A stretch of DNA of 64,000 nucleotides from Ophioderma brevispina (Eukaryota > Echinodermata > Ophiuroidea > Amphilepidida > Ophiodermatidae), in NCBI GenBank assembly GCA_023653785.1, contig JAMKCH010007259.1, positions 1-64,000 of the forward strand, read 5' to 3'. Under the pieces are notes generated by a model. It did no database searches and was not told the origin of the DNA. It saw nothing but the letters and a program-made list of their open reading frames with translations. Each line of letters begins with the position of its first letter. Positions within the stretch are counted from its first letter, which is position 1. A program made the position numbers and the translations under genes. Of the stretch, positions 12,175 to 24,869 are shown piece by piece.

Positions 12175-12659
12175 CGAAAAATCAGATCATCTACATTTAA
12201 CAATAATAATAATACCTGAAACCAATATAATACACTGAAGTCACTTAAAAAAATCTGTCACACAGTTATTAATGCAACAAAACGGGATGACCAACTAGTA
12301 ATTTGTGTTTCCGATCAAAAGTGCATGGGTTTAGGTGGTTTCATACGAGCTGTGTATAGTCTTGCATTTCACCTTCGTTATATTTTGATATTATTATTAT
12401 TTATTTTCTTTACCGGGTGATCACCGATTCAGCTAACCGCTGTTCTAACAAGGGGCCCTGCAAACAACAATAATACAAATTAAAACTGACAAAAATATTA
12501 AAAAAAAAACAGACATATGTACAAACTCTTTGTATTAAAATTATAGCTTTTGTTTTAAAAGTACAGAATATATATACATATTTTAAAAAAATTATCATAA
12601 AGCTACATGATTTGCCAAAACATACTCGTATTATACCAACACCCGATTCCCTCATCACA

Positions 12660-12895
12660 TCAATAACACACACTCACATCCCCCACGGACTTAATCGCGC
12701 GCGCACACCAAACACACACACGCGCGCAAACACACACAAAAAAAACGAAACATTTAAATTTAAAAACACACACACAAATACAAACACACACAAACGCATC
12801 CACACACAACCAAACCCACACACTCACACACACACACTGACATACACAACACGACCAAAACCCAAACACACACCCAACCACACACGGATGACACA
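12660..12895. repeat. CA-rich simple sequence
   Basis: Imperfect (CA)n with GCGCGC patches and short interruptions. Long open frames on both strands here are artefacts of the dinucleotide composition. Confidence 0.9.
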
Positions 12896-12947
12896 TACAC
12901 TTCATTTGTGACAAGTTCAAATTAAGTGGAAGGGTAAGTACACCAAA

Positions 12948-13365
12948 TTACATCATCCGGTATTGAAAGCGCGATTTATTTCCTCACAATCCAATCTTCT
13001 AGACACTAGCCGCAGTCACATTTTAAATGAAATTATTATTAAAGGGGCACTCGCTGATTCCCTGCTTTTGAGATATGCGAAATGGTGATACAATTAGATA
13101 TCCTTTATTTTTATGGTGTTTAACTGCAAATTATTTTGGCTGAAATTCTTACCATTCAGCCCGCTGACGATACCACCAAAGTATGCTGCAGTTACGGTTA
13201 ATACCGGAAGTGATTTGTACAAGAGCTATTGTTATAAACAAAAACTATGTGACGTAGTAATGGTTTTATATCGTATTCAAGTGAAATTTTTGAACACTTT
13301 GGAACCGAGGCGTTATTATGAAAGAGCAAAGAAATCGTGCATGTTTACAATTCACACTATTTCAT
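12948..13365. repeat. 420-base direct repeat R, copy 1
   Basis: Aligns to 15612-16045. Shared blocks include AATTACATCATCC, ATTGAAAGCGCG, AAAGGGGCACTCGCTGATTC, GTTACGGTTAATACCGGAAG and GTGACGTAGTAATGG. The two copies stand on either side of the 13648-15603 duplicated block. Confidence 0.85.
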
Positions 13366-14085
13366 TTATTTATTTATTACACTTCATCACTGGCATATAA
13401 ATGTACATAACATGTAAGTTTTGAGATGATTAAAAAATATTGCACAAACTGACCAAACACAAAGAAACCGAGGTAAAATGCCAGCAAAAAGAATGGGACA
13501 AAAAGGTGCAAAATCACCTCTAGGACCATCGCACCTTTCCAAAAATAAATAGATACCCAACCCAAATTAAATAAGCCTGCAATTTGAGCATCTACAATTT
13601 CGAACAGAATTGGTCCGAGGTTTGGTGAAAACTCAGTTGAACTACATGTTACATTTTTGCCAAGAATTCCACCTTCAGCATGCGCATGTTCAGAAGACGG
13701 TTTCCGTGACACCCATCCCACATTGTACCCGGGGAGAGGCGTGCTCAGGTATAACAGTGTACGCATGAATGACCATTTTTAAATAACACCCTAAACGAGT
13801 TTTTAAACATGTTAAAACAGTAACTCTAAACAAGTTAAGGATGATCAGAAAAAAAATCTTGAAAATTTGTGTTTTTAAATACCTAACGTCATTCACCCGG
13901 TCCCGGGGTGGGGGTTGGGGTGGGGCTAACCTGTAGGCCTACACGATCCCGGGTAACCACCCGAGTTACAAGAGTTCCGGCGGTGACCCTATATGAGACC
14001 AGAAACGAATGAAATGGTACTACCTTTCGGAGACCAGGCACCTATTCAAATAGACATGCTATCCGAGACAAGGTGTGAAAGTAAT

Positions 14086-14226
14086 TATAGTCCAGCAGGA
14101 GCCGCAGTCTGGGCTCCATACACGACAACGGAATAAAGCGTGAAACTAATGTTGTGTGAAGAGTCACCTGAATCGAGTGCCCTATTCATTACCGTTGTAG
14201 CCGGACTTTGAGTACGGCGGACTATA
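14086..14226 (+). mobile_element. TATAGTCC MITE, copy 1 (nested)
   Basis: Termini are TATAGTCCAGCAGGAGCC and, inverted, TATAGTCCGCCGTACTCAAA. The TIR element copy at 17805-18325 lacks this 141-base block, so it is a later insertion. The same MITE occurs at 22864-23004 and, decayed and reversed, at 27032-27173. Confidence 0.7.
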
Positions 14227-14390
14227 ATTTTAATCTGGAGGTTTTACACTCCACTTGAGCCATTTTAAGGACTTCTTATTGTTTTGAGCATAATATCAAC
14301 ACAAACATCATTATTCTAACAGATTTCTACTGATTTTATACTCTATCTAAAACTGAAAAGTAAAATTTGATACCCTATATGAGATTGACA

Positions 14391-14698
14391 AAGAGGGCAC
14401 GTGTGGTCCAGTGGATTGAGCGCTCGTCCCGCAATCCAAAGGTCGTGGGTTCGAGTCCCACTGCGGCCAACGTGTTGTGCCCTTGAGTAAGGCACTTTAC
14501 CTTAATTACTCCTCTCCACCCAGGCGTATAAATGGGTACCAGCATTATTCAATGCTGGGAAAGTAACAGACTCGCTGTGCGGGAGGAGTGGCGAACCCCC
14601 CACAGCAAACATAATACGGAGGGGGCTGGCCCAAACGCTAAGGAAAGAGAGATGGGCACTCCGCGCACGAGCTTGCTCGGCACGAGACTTTACTTTTT
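14391..14698 (+). mobile_element. tRNA-derived SINE with target-site duplication
   Basis: The head has A box TGGTCCAGTGG (14404-14414) and B box GGTTCGAGTCC (14448-14458) with tRNA spacing, then CCCACTGCGGCCA. The body contains GTGCCCTTGAGTAAGGCACT, a block common in animal SINE central domains, and the 3' end is T-rich. It is flanked by TATATGAGATTGACA (14376-14390) and TATATGAGACTGACA (14699-14713), a 15-base duplication with one mismatch. The other segmental copy has the single uninterrupted site at 23176-23190. This is the best-defined insertion in the window. Confidence 0.88.
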
Positions 14699-15611
14699 TA
14701 TATGAGACTGACAGAGACATTGGTTGAATTTGATAACCTATATTGCAAGTCTCGAGAACTGCCCAGGTCTCGCGTTTTTTGTAACGCGGGTGGTTACCCG
14801 ACTAGAATACCCAGTTACCCCCTCCCCCCGGGCGCCCGGTCACCAAACTAAGCATTCCTTTTCAGGCATTCATTTGTCATGTGTATGTACACTATCATGA
14901 TTGAGTGGCTCCGAGCATACTGCATAAGCTTCATTGAAACGTTGCTGACACAACACAAAATATTCATCACATTATGGTGAATTTCTTTGATGACTTGCAA
15001 TATCTTCAATCACCGTCATCAAAATAGTACAACATGAAAGCCAGGTCAGCTTTCCAGAACTCCCAGACGGTTTGAAATAAAGAACAATACAATTGACATT
15101 GACAGAGAGTAATGCATTCAATAAATACAGTGGGCATAAAGATATAGCCTGATAGTATACAAGCAAAGCGCATGGGCCCATAACTGCAGTAGTATTGAAC
15201 GTGTTAATACAAACAGTTCGTAAAAATGCATTTGCAGAACAGAAAATTGAAATTATTAAGGCATAAGTCTTGGTGGCTTAGAGTTGAATACAGTTTCTTT
15301 TCTCCAGAACAGCTTTGATCAATTTGTGACAAAGACGGGATTTAAATAGTTTTAGATGATTTATACGTGATCATACAATTCAATGTTTCGTTTTCCCATG
15401 GTTCGCCTATGCAACTAGAGTTTGCGGTATGCTACATAAAGTGAACACTTTGAAATTACAGCCACAATCCGTCATTGATTCTTAAATTCTGATTTTTGCT
15501 CTTAATTGAGAGCAGAACATAAAATTAAAAAAAAATATTACCGTTTTGGGTGAGAATAAACATTAAAAAATATCGAACATCGATCGTAATGAAGTGTCAA
15601 AACCAAAGTTG

Positions 15612-16045
15612 TACACCAAATTACACCACAAATTACATCATCCGTTATTGAAAGCGCGCGAATTTCCTGAAAATCAATCTTGTAGACACTAGCGCAGCCA
15701 CATTTTAAATACAATTATTATTAAAGGGGCACTCGCTGATTCTCTGTTTTGCGAAATGGTGATATAATTAGATATCCTTTATTTTTACGGTGTTTAAATG
15801 ACAGCAAAATATTTTGGCTGAAATCCTTATCATTCAGCCTGACGATACCACCCAAGTATGCTGCCGTTACGGTTAATACCGGAAGTGATTTGTACAAGAG
15901 CTATTGTTATAAACAATAACTAAGTGACGTAGTAATGGTATTTATATCGAATTCAAGTGAAATTTTGGAAACATATAACCAAGGTGTCGCGGTATTATGA
16001 AAAGAGCACAAATTCCGTGCACGCAGTGTACGAATTCACACGATT
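15612..16045. repeat. 420-base direct repeat R, copy 2
   Basis: Second copy of the repeat at 12948-13365, directly after the end of segmental copy A. The equivalent position after copy B (24107) has no R, so R and the segmental block do not travel together. Confidence 0.85.
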
Positions 16046-16049
16046 ATCG

Positions 16050-17800
16050 TTGTAGGTTGTGTGATGCCCGAGTTATTGTCGATGAAACTCATTTGCACAC
16101 ATTACAGGTTGAAGGTTTGGGAGCCACTGATCTTGAACTGGAAATATTATTCCCGGGCTTGCTCTAAAATTTTGTTGACTAGATTCAAGTAGGGAAGCAC
16201 TTGGGCATCAGACAACTGAATGTTGGATTATTTTTAACGATTTGCGAAAAAATAGAAATCCAAGATTGCCGCCAAAAATGGCCCGCCGATGTGACCTAAA
16301 CGAAATCGATGTTAGCCGTAACGTTTTTGATTCAATCTTTCAATTGAACGCAATTTTTGTGTCATCATCTGAAGAATTAAATTATCTCACCCTTATAATC
16401 AAAATTTGGTTAGTTTTAAGATTATTTAACGAAGGTGCAAATTTGAGGAAATCACCTTTTGTGCATTTTTTAAAATAACCAAAAAATGTGAAATATTCGT
16501 ACTATATGGTTCCATGATATGGCCAAAACCTAATCATCAATTAAGCATTTTTTTCTACAAATTTGACCTAATAACACACGTAGGTCATATCAAACATTAC
16601 GTTATGTACCTTATTCCGAAACGAAAGTATCTGTAACGAGGTCATCAATCAGTTACACACAGCGAAGTTGGTTTTACTACCTGCGCACTTTTGGCTAAAG
16701 TGATCATAATTTTGATCATCAGATACTCATGTACAAAAATCCCCTCACTTCGACCCTCACTCTAAATACAACATTATACCTGTTACATGTTCTTAAAAAA
16801 CGGGGTTGTTTTGACTGGCATCTGGGGACGTTTGAAACGTGCAATACTGTAAAAAAAAGTGACTCGAAACGGGGCCAAAAACACTTACTGCAAAAAAGTC
16901 GTTTTAACGTTGTGTAGTCCTGCTGCCAGTCAAAACGACTTTTTATTTCACTGAACATTTTTCACAGTGGGTGTCATTTAAAATAACAATCAATCTTATT
17001 GTTATCGATACATTTAAATCGATCAGATTTTAGCACGAAATACCCTTTTCAAACATTTTAAATCAAAATCTTAATCAGGGTATTACAGTGGATATCAAGT
17101 TCTTTAACTTTAAAAGTAATATGATTACAATTGTAGGTAATTTTATAGCATACGAGGAACCAGTACCAGGAATATGTTGCAACCCCTATTATTTTGCCAT
17201 TTTACTAATGGACACCATCTGTTTTTGAAATTGGTAAATATACATGTAATTTCCATTGATCAGTTGATACCTAACATGCCTAATAAGTACATGAACCTTG
17301 CTCTACATGACATCACACTATATAAACCTTCAAATGCCCGATGATTAACCCGTTGCAAAATTATCAAATTTTTCTGATTTCCAAGTCAACACAATGAAGT
17401 TTGACAGCCTATTCTAGAACCCCAATGGAGTGTTGTGTTAATAATAATTGCTGCCGAAATCATGGTCCTAGACTTAGAAAAAGTGCGTTTTTGTCTAATC
17501 GGTTGCAACAACCCTTCGGAGGCTAGGCTAACGGTTTGCACGTGATACCGAATTACTATTTACTTTCATTTAACACATTGGCCATGTCTTCAGGAGAACT
17601 TCCTGTTGTGGGATAAATAATAAACTAAGACCATCTTGGATGTACAAGTTTTGTTTTGAGCCCAATGCTTTAAGAACTGACTGTGATAGGCAAGCCTGGA
17701 ATTAGCATGTTGTTTACTTGTTGATGTCCTAACCAAGACAGACTCCCCTAAAATCAAGGAGATAGATCCTCTGTATAATGTTCAGAGAACCACAAATTAC
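16050..17800. other. No gene recognised; one small inverted repeat
   Basis: Noncoding by eye. TTGTTTTGACTGGCA at 16806-16820 pairs with TGCCAGTCAAAACGA at 16924-16938, enclosing about 100 bases. This may be a small TIR element. No family assigned. Confidence 0.45.
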
Positions 17801-17804
17801 TATT

Positions 17805-18325
17805 CGGGTCGGGGAGGGGTAACTGGGGATTCTGGTCGGTAACCACCCGCGTTGATACAAAAAACGCGAGACCCTGGCATTCTCGCGACTTGCATCTAGG
17901 GTATTAAATTCACCTGTGTCTCTGTAGTCTCACATAGGGTATCAAATTTTACTTTCAGTTGTTCAGGTAATGTATCAAAACGCGGCGAAATCTGATTTTG
18001 TTCTGAATTGATTTGAATCTGAATGATGTATTTTGTATGGATTTCATGCTCAAACAGAATAAAAAGTCCGAAAATAGCTCAAATAGCTTTGCAAATGAGT
18101 GGTAAAATTTCAAGTTCCAATGTCCATTGGTGGCCCCTGGGTCTTGGATAGAGTGGTCCATTTGAAGTAGTTCTGGTCTCAAATAGGGTATCCTTTTGAA
18201 CTATCTGGTCTTCGGATAGGGTACCATTTCCTCCGTTTCTGTCTCGCGTATAGGGGTCACCGGCCGGAACCCGTGTTAACCGGGTGTTTACCCCCCAGGC
18301 CCGCCTTTACAGTTACCCCCGCTGG
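17805..18325 (-). mobile_element. GC-rich TIR DNA element, copy C (reverse)
   Basis: Read on the minus strand it follows copies A and B from GGGTTCCGGCCGGTGACC through the TACCCTAT...GAGACC motifs to GGTAACCACC and GTTACCCC at the far end. It lacks the TATAGTCC MITE and the SINE and so preserves the older state of the element. Confidence 0.7.
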
Positions 18326-18504
18326 TACTAATTAATTGTCATTCTTCCGATGTGTCACATTTTCTTCACCCACATACACCAATCAGGAACTGGTAATGGA
18401 AATAATTCCTCTTGATTTCATTTAAAACTTTCATAATCAGCTTGCAAGCAGAAGTGGTCTTGATTATTTATGATAAATAAACACATGCTTTTTTTATACG
18501 TGTC

Positions 18505-20480
18505 CAAAGCTCAGTACTCTCATTGGTTGAAGACGTGAAAAAGAGTAGTAGGTATTTTCTTAATTTAAAAAAACACTCTGTGCAAAACTTGTGTTTGATG
18601 GTGATGAAATTTCAGAACCTCAGGATATTCTTAATGCTGAAGGCTGTTGTTTATTCAAATTGTTGTGATACATTGAACAATATAATGATTATAGTGACAT
18701 TGACATTGACTCGGTCTTTTTTTGCAACAACAGCCCTCCCGGAGCTAGATAGGGATAGTTGTTTAAAATGTGAGAGTCGATTAACGAATGGGGATGTTGG
18801 AAAAGCTGTCCCGGGTTTTTCATGCCTAATGATAATCTCTGTGAACTGAATTGTTTACCATCGATTTTATCAATCGTTTTTAAACTTAAATTAGTGGTCC
18901 GCTCTTGAACTCTTTTAACACTATTTTTTTTGATAACGGTATCCTGTCATTTTCCCAATGGAGAGTAATAATTACACTTTGGGTCTAAAAAGGTACATCT
19001 TTGATATTCTTGAAGGACTGGAGGCCCATCTCACTCCTGAACGTAGATTATAAAATTACAAAGTCGCTTGCAAACCGTATTAAACTTGTCCTTGACGAGA
19101 TTATACATAATGATCAGACCGGCTTCGTAAAGGGTCGCTATATTTGCGAAAATGTTAGATTACTTTTGGCATCATAAATTTTAATACAGATGTTAAATAT
19201 TTACTGGTTGTGGCCTGTTTTGATTGTGAAATCCCATTGATCACATTAGTTGAAATTGGTATAAATAAATCCCTGGTAAAATTTGGTTTTGGCCCCGATT
19301 TCCAGAGATGGATTAATATTATATATAACGGAGCTAGAAAGGAAATTCGTTATCAATCATTGACATTCCTCTCAGTTCTTCCAACATGTTTGAACGGTTC
19401 TTCGTCCAAGGTTCAGTTTGGCCTTTGCATTTTATTTTTGATATGTTCATAATGGTTTCACGCAATTCAATCCGTGTTCCTCAAAGAAATAAAAGGTATA
19501 AAGCGTCTTCTTGTATCATTTGTGATTAAAGGATTACGATTTAACATAAAATTCAGTAAATGAAGATGACACCATTATTAGTAGGACGGTACAAATGACT
19601 TCTTTACATGAACAGTTGAGCATATGGATACATTTTCACAGTATGTCTGTTTTTTCCTGGTTTGCAGATAAGGCTTAATAAAATATGATTTATAGCTAGG
19701 CAGTTTTTTACGGAATTCAAATGTTGTTCATTGTGAAAATAGACATATTTAAATAATGTCCAGATTCCTTTTTTTTATTTTAGTATGCAATCATCCTGTA
19801 TGAAACATCTATGATTGATGTAACTTCAATAACGAATTGCTGATATAAAGAAAACCCTGCAAATGGTGAAGATGAGAATCTGACCCTGTTGGGTAAGATC
19901 GATTTGATCAAACTTTTGCTGTGTCTTAACTTGTATTCCTTTTTTTTTCAGTATTGTCCAAACCCCCCAGAGCAATTTTTAAGGAGCTTTGATAGTATTT
20001 GTATAATTTCTGTTGATGGTGTATCAAAAAGATTAAGAGAATGACCTGTTCAAAGGGAAGGTTTACGGTATTCCGGATTGGCATGATCATTTGTGAGTTT
20101 TTTTAGAAAAATTGCCTGGATCAAACTTTTTAATGGATACATCCAACGATGCTAATTGGAATTGCTGTTCATAAAATCAATTCAGCTTTTGTGGGCGACA
20201 CTGATCTTCTATGTAAATATGTAATTTTCAGAACACTGAGTTCTTTATAAACATATTGAGAACCCTTTTTGTAAAATATTGTTAAATGCTGGGGCTTACA
20301 TTCGTTTAAGAAACCATTATACCAGTATTCTCATGAGATTTGGGTAATTCTGTTAATTAAATTGATAATAAGCATTCTGTTCTTCTTCCTGGTATTGTGT
20401 ATATAAAAGACCTTCGGATAATTTTGAATTTTTGATGTTAAAAAGCTGCAGAAGATATTCTCTAGCAATATAAACTGGTT
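18505..20480 (+). pseudogene. Decayed Tx1/L1-like LINE ORF2
   Basis: The plus strand encodes L1-group landmarks in order over several frames. SSRYFLNLKKHSVQ (18545-18590) corresponds to the SxYFxNLE block. LPELDRDSCLKCESRLTNGD follows (about 18738). DWRPISLLNVDYKITKSLAN begins at 19016 and is RT block 1. IIHNDQTGFVKGRYICENVR follows. FGFGPDFQRWINIIYNG lies near 19285-19335. DDTIISRT at 19565 stands for the catalytic (F/Y)ADD box. Residues resembling the C-terminal region (KHIENPFCKILLNA) lie near 20250. Stops and frameshifts throughout make it non-functional. The endonuclease half was not seen. Confidence 0.85.
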
Positions 20481-22375
20481 CCATATTTTTTACAACCACC
20501 TATCTGCCATGCCTTAGATAATGAAGATATAGCATAATTTACATGTTCATGCTGACACCTTGTATTGTTCTGGTGTCGACCAAGTGTTTCTATTGGGGAT
20601 AAGAATCAAATAATTGCTTAAAAAAACAGTTTCTTTATAGTAACCGAACGCCACCCTCCAAACTAAACTTACCCACCTGTAGAGCCGCACTAGACTCACA
20701 ACCACGAACTTTTTCATTTCAATTTTCTCCACAGAACTATTGCTACAAATTTATTTTTTGTTTCAAATGGCCTATAAGACTAGATTACTAACTTTTGTGT
20801 GGTTGATGATATCAGAGACTCGTGAGCACCTTATTTTTTTCATTGTAGGATCGTCCAATCCTTTTGGATACAGGTGTTTTCGTGGATAAGAGAAAAAACT
20901 CGATATGACATTAGTTACAGTACAGCAAATATCACATTTTATTTTTTGTTTTAAAATGTAATCTTCCCCTTGCAATACTCATATTGCTAGCCAAGCAATT
21001 CATATATAAGTGTAAAATTTTAAAAATGCACTCCTAATTTAATACTTTTCTCCCTAATATTGGATCTGATATCAACTGAATAATAATTGCTGCTTGTTAA
21101 AAAACTAACCAGTCGTTTAGCATAGATGGCAGTCTTTTTAAATGGGGTCAGGATAGCTTTTAAGCATTTGATGCAATAATTGTACGGCTCGGCGCCCTGA
21201 CCGAGGAGGTCGTACTATATGAGGAATAATTTTTAGAAGCCATTCGGTATTTTTTTTGATTCCTGGAAAGGTGTATCTATGCATTTTTTGTATATGTAAT
21301 CACATTGATGCCTCAAATTGCTGTGAAAGATTTTAATATGCCAGGTGCCCATAACCGTGCACAAGTTGGAGATGGGCTTTCCTTCTAGGTGTGTGTGCCC
21401 AGAAAAGGCTGAGAATCGGTTTTTTTTAAGTCACCACTTGTATTGCACACTATATATATTTTTAAAACAGTTTGTCGGTGCATTTCATAGGTGATATGTT
21501 GGATGATTTATAAACCTACCCTTTACCCGCCCCCCCACCCCCATTATCCAAGCATTGCAGGGAAACAATACAATATGTCTGGTTTTCCTGGACATTTCGA
21601 TTTTTCATTAAGGTGTTTTTTAAGTGTTTTCTGCGCACTTGGGTTGTTTGGGGATGTTCGATTGATTGTTGATTGATTCATTGATTGAATTGATTTAATG
21701 TCATTGTTCATTCCTTCACATCCTTCACACCACTGCACAATGTCGATTAAATATCCTTTTTTCAATCTCTAGCTTTGTTCAAGAGTTAACTTCTCTATAG
21801 GTTTTTAGAGTGCACTAAAAAGCTAAAATCTCAAATAAAACTCTTATAAACTTTTGTTAGTATAACCTGCTTTGTCGTATATCAAGATGCCCTGATATTT
21901 TTATTACATCTGGCCTATGATATTCATGTCCAAATTTTGTGGAAAATATCAAATGCATTGGTATAAGGGTTTTAACCATATTGGAAGAAAATATAAATAT
22001 AACAATATGTCCTTTTTTCAAAAAAAAAATGCTAAAAAAACGGGTTTTTAATAACCTAATTTTTTTTACCCTTAGCACCCTTAAATATTATACCTAAACT
22101 TGGCTTTTAAAAATGACGTAAACAGCACGATTTTTTAAGGTTGTAATCAAGTTATACATAAAAACATGTTTTAGTAAAAGCGGCCGTTTTTGGACGCCAT
22201 CTGGATTTTTATTTGTTTCGCAAGGGCTTATTTAATCCAACAGTCACTTTTCATACCCCCCCCCCCCCCCCACCATATACACTATGCAATGTATGGGGTC
22301 AAAAATTTTAGAGCAGGGGGGCTGTAAGGTCAAACCTTTTTTTTAAGCGAGATACGGATGGATGGCTCCTAGATA
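20480..22375. other. No gene recognised
   Basis: AT-rich. A GATT-rich stretch lies at about 21660-21700 and a C(16) run at 22256-22271. No coding or element structure recognised. Confidence 0.4.
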
Positions 22376-22651
22376 TGTTGCATTTGCCAAGAAAATTCCG
22401 ACCTTCAGCATGGCGCATGTTCAGAAGAAAAAGACGGTTTCCCTGACGCCATACCAACATTTGACCCGTGAGAGGCGTGCGCAGGTACAGTTACGCATGA
22501 ATGACAATATTTTAAATAACACCCTAAACGGTTTTTTCACAATGTCAAAAACAGCAACTCTAAACAAGTTAACATGATCAGAAAAAAAAACGTGAAAATT
22601 TGTGTGTTTTAAAAAAACACCCTAACGCGCCTCGCGCGTCCATTCTCGCCG

Positions 22652-23317
22652 GCCCGGTCCCCGGGGTTGGGGGTCCGGGCTACCTGTGACACGAGCCCGT
22701 GTAACCACAAGATTTTATAAGAGTTCCGGCGGTGACCCTGATATGAGACCGAGAATACGACTGAATGAAATGGTGCCCTATTTGCGACCAGATATGTTCA
22801 AATGGATACCCTTTCGAAGACCAGACCAATTCAATAGATATGCTATCCGAGACCCGGTGTGATTATAGTCCGGCAGGAGCCCCAGTCCGGGCTCCATAGA
22901 CGACAACGGAATAAAGCGTGAAACTAATGTTGCTGAAGAGTCACCTGAATCGAGTGCCCTATTCATTACGCAGTGTAGCCGGACTATGAGTACGGCGGAC
23001 TATAATCACTTCTACACCTGGGCCAATTTTAATTTGGGGTTTTATACTCCATTTGAGCTATTTTATGGACTTTTTATTCTGTTTTCAGCATGATATCAAC
23101 ACAAACATCATTATTCTAACAGATTTCTGCTGATTTTATACTCTATATAAAACTGAAAAGTAAAATTTGATACCCTATATGAGACTGATAGAGATATTCG
23201 TTGAATTTGATACCCTATATTGCAAGTCTCAAGAATTGCCCAGGTCTCGCTTTTTTTGTAACGCAGGTGGTTACCAGACCAGAATACCAAGTTACCCCAT
23301 CCACCAGGGCGCCCGGT
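22652..23317 (+). mobile_element. GC-rich TIR DNA element, copy B
   Basis: Same ends and subterminal motifs as copy A. It holds the TATAGTCC MITE at 22864-23004 and keeps the empty SINE site at 23176-23190. Confidence 0.7.
22864..23004 (+). mobile_element. TATAGTCC MITE, copy 2
   Basis: Termini TATAGTCCGGCAGGAGCC and GTACGGCGGACTATA. The interior matches copy 1 (CGACAACGGAATAAAGCGTG, GAATCGAGTGCCCTATTC). Confidence 0.75.
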
Positions 23318-24650
23318 CACCAAACTAAGCACTCCTTTTCAGGCGTTCATTGGTCATGTGTATAAAGCTTATGTACACTATCATGATTGAGTGGCTCCGA
23401 GCATCCTGCATAAGCTTCATTGAAACGTTGCTGATACAACACAAAAATATTCATCACATTATGGTGTATTTCTTTGATGACTTGCAATATCTTTAATCAC
23501 CGTCATCAAAATAGTACAACATGAAAGCCAGGTCAGCTTTCCAGAACTCCCAGACGGTTTGAAATAAAGGGTACAATGACATCTTGACCATTGGCAGGCG
23601 TAATACATCAATAATACGTGGGCATAAGAAATAGCCCTGATAGTTACAATCAAAGCGCATGGGCCCATAATGCAGTAGTATTAACGTGTTAATACAAACA
23701 GTTCGTAAAAATGCATTTGGCAGAAAAGAAAATTGAACAATTATTAAGGCCATACGTTTGGTGGCTTAGAGTTGAATACAGTTTCTTTTCTCCAGAACAG
23801 CTTTGATCAAATTTGTTGTGAGAAAGACGGGATTTAAATATTTAGATGATTTACGTGATCATATTGATTCAATGTTTCGTTTTCCCATGGTTCCGCCCTA
23901 TGCAGCTAGGGTTTGCGGGATGCTACATAAAGTGAAACACTTTGAAATTACAGCCACAATCCGTCATTGATTCTTAAATTCCGATTTTTGCTCTTAATTG
24001 AGAGCAGACAGACATAAAATTAAAAAATATTACCGTTTTTGGTGAAAATAAACATTAAAAAAATATCGCACATCGCGAAAATCGATCGTTAATAAATGAA
24101 GTGTCAAAATACGCGTGTAAAATAAACACCGCGATGAAAGTATAATCCGAGGTGTCGTTGTTTGAACTTAACAGAAAATTTCAGGGGTGGGGAGTCAGTT
24201 ACTTTTTTGGGGGTGTTTATGACAGTGAGTGTGATACCTTGAATCTCGAGGCTTTTGAATGTGAACAAAGGTAATTGCGAAACTGAATGTGTGCTGGTAT
24301 CCGCGGAACACATTTTTCCTGATTTCCGATGTATATCCCTAGGCCTATAACGTCCTTTTCGGAAAATGACTCCCAACCTGACGTCACGGCAAAAAATGAG
24401 GTAGCGTTATTTTGCTTGTTCACGGAGTGGGAACCAAACTACTTTTTGACTGTGATGTCATATTTTCCTATAGGGACCTATATATATCCCTCGGGGATAT
24501 AATTACACTCGCCTGACAAGGCCTCCTGTAATGGGATGAGCATTTTTAATTTCCAAGATAGTCACCTGAAAATAATACGCCCCCACTACTCGTAGTGGTT
24601 GAGAACTCTGAATATGTGATGAGTACAGAATCAGTGCCGGTGTTAAAGAA

Positions 24651-24865
24651 AATGAGTGTCCCATAAAAAGAGGTGTCCTAGATCCATAGCAACATGTACG
24701 GCATAAACCGTGAAACTGTTAGGACGAGCCATTGGGTTACAGTGCTGAAACAACTGATGGCATACGGCACTTTTTTTTTAAATGGAGGAACCAATCGGAC
24801 AGATGGGTGGTTGGACCTCAGTCACACGGAAACGGTATTATATGGACACTGGCAATGGTTGGCGC
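24651..24865. repeat. Half copy of the 54-kb palindromic element
   Basis: Contains GAGTGTCC, CATAGCAACATGTACGG, ATAAACCGTGA, ACAGTGCTGAAACAA, CAGATGGGTGG and CAGTCACACGGA in the same order as the right arm of the palindrome at 54488-54880. It has only one arm and so cannot fold back. Confidence 0.65.
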
Positions 24866-24869
24866 GCGC

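Larger units (their letters stand above)
13895..14840 (+). mobile_element. GC-rich TIR DNA element, copy A (with nested MITE and SINE)
   Basis: Left end ACCCGGTCCCGGGG and right end CCCGGGCGCCCGGT are inverted. About 55 bases further in, GGGTAACCACCCGAGTTAC on the left mirrors GTAACGCGGGTGGTTACCC on the right, giving an interrupted terminal inverted repeat of about 70 bases. Inside, motifs of the form TACCCTATNNGAGACC recur near both ends as subterminal repeats. No transposase is visible, so it is non-autonomous. Other copies are 22652-23317 (same orientation) and 17805-18325 (reverse). Superfamily not determined. Confidence 0.7.
13648..15603. repeat. Segmental duplication, copy A
   Basis: Colinear with 22379-24107. 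Shared landmarks include TTCAGCATG(G)CGCATGTTCAG, the GC-rich TIR element, ACTATCATGATTGAGTGGCT and AGGTCAGCTTTCCAGAACTC. Copy A carries an extra SINE at 14391-14698. Minus-strand frames of about 69 residues recur in both copies (15181-14972 and 23668-23459) but are interrupted and unrecognised. Confidence 0.9.
22379..24107. repeat. Segmental duplication, copy B
   Basis: Colinear with copy A (13648-15603), including the TIR element and its nested MITE but without the SINE. Copies differ by frequent small indels. Confidence 0.9.

Noticed and set aside
12612..12920. Frames rich in Thr/His/Asn and in Val/Cys on opposite strands
   Set aside because: Both are products of a CA-rich dinucleotide tract.
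13377..13766. 129-codon minus-strand frame with strongly hydrophobic C-terminal half
   Set aside because: No motif recognised. The matching segmental copy keeps only its first part and in altered frame, so there is no sign of protein-level conservation.
14972..23668. Paired 69-codon minus-strand frames in the two segmental copies (about 15181-14972 and 23668-23459)
   Set aside because: They recur because the DNA is duplicated. The frames differ by indels around the shared part and show no preference for silent changes that could be judged by eye.
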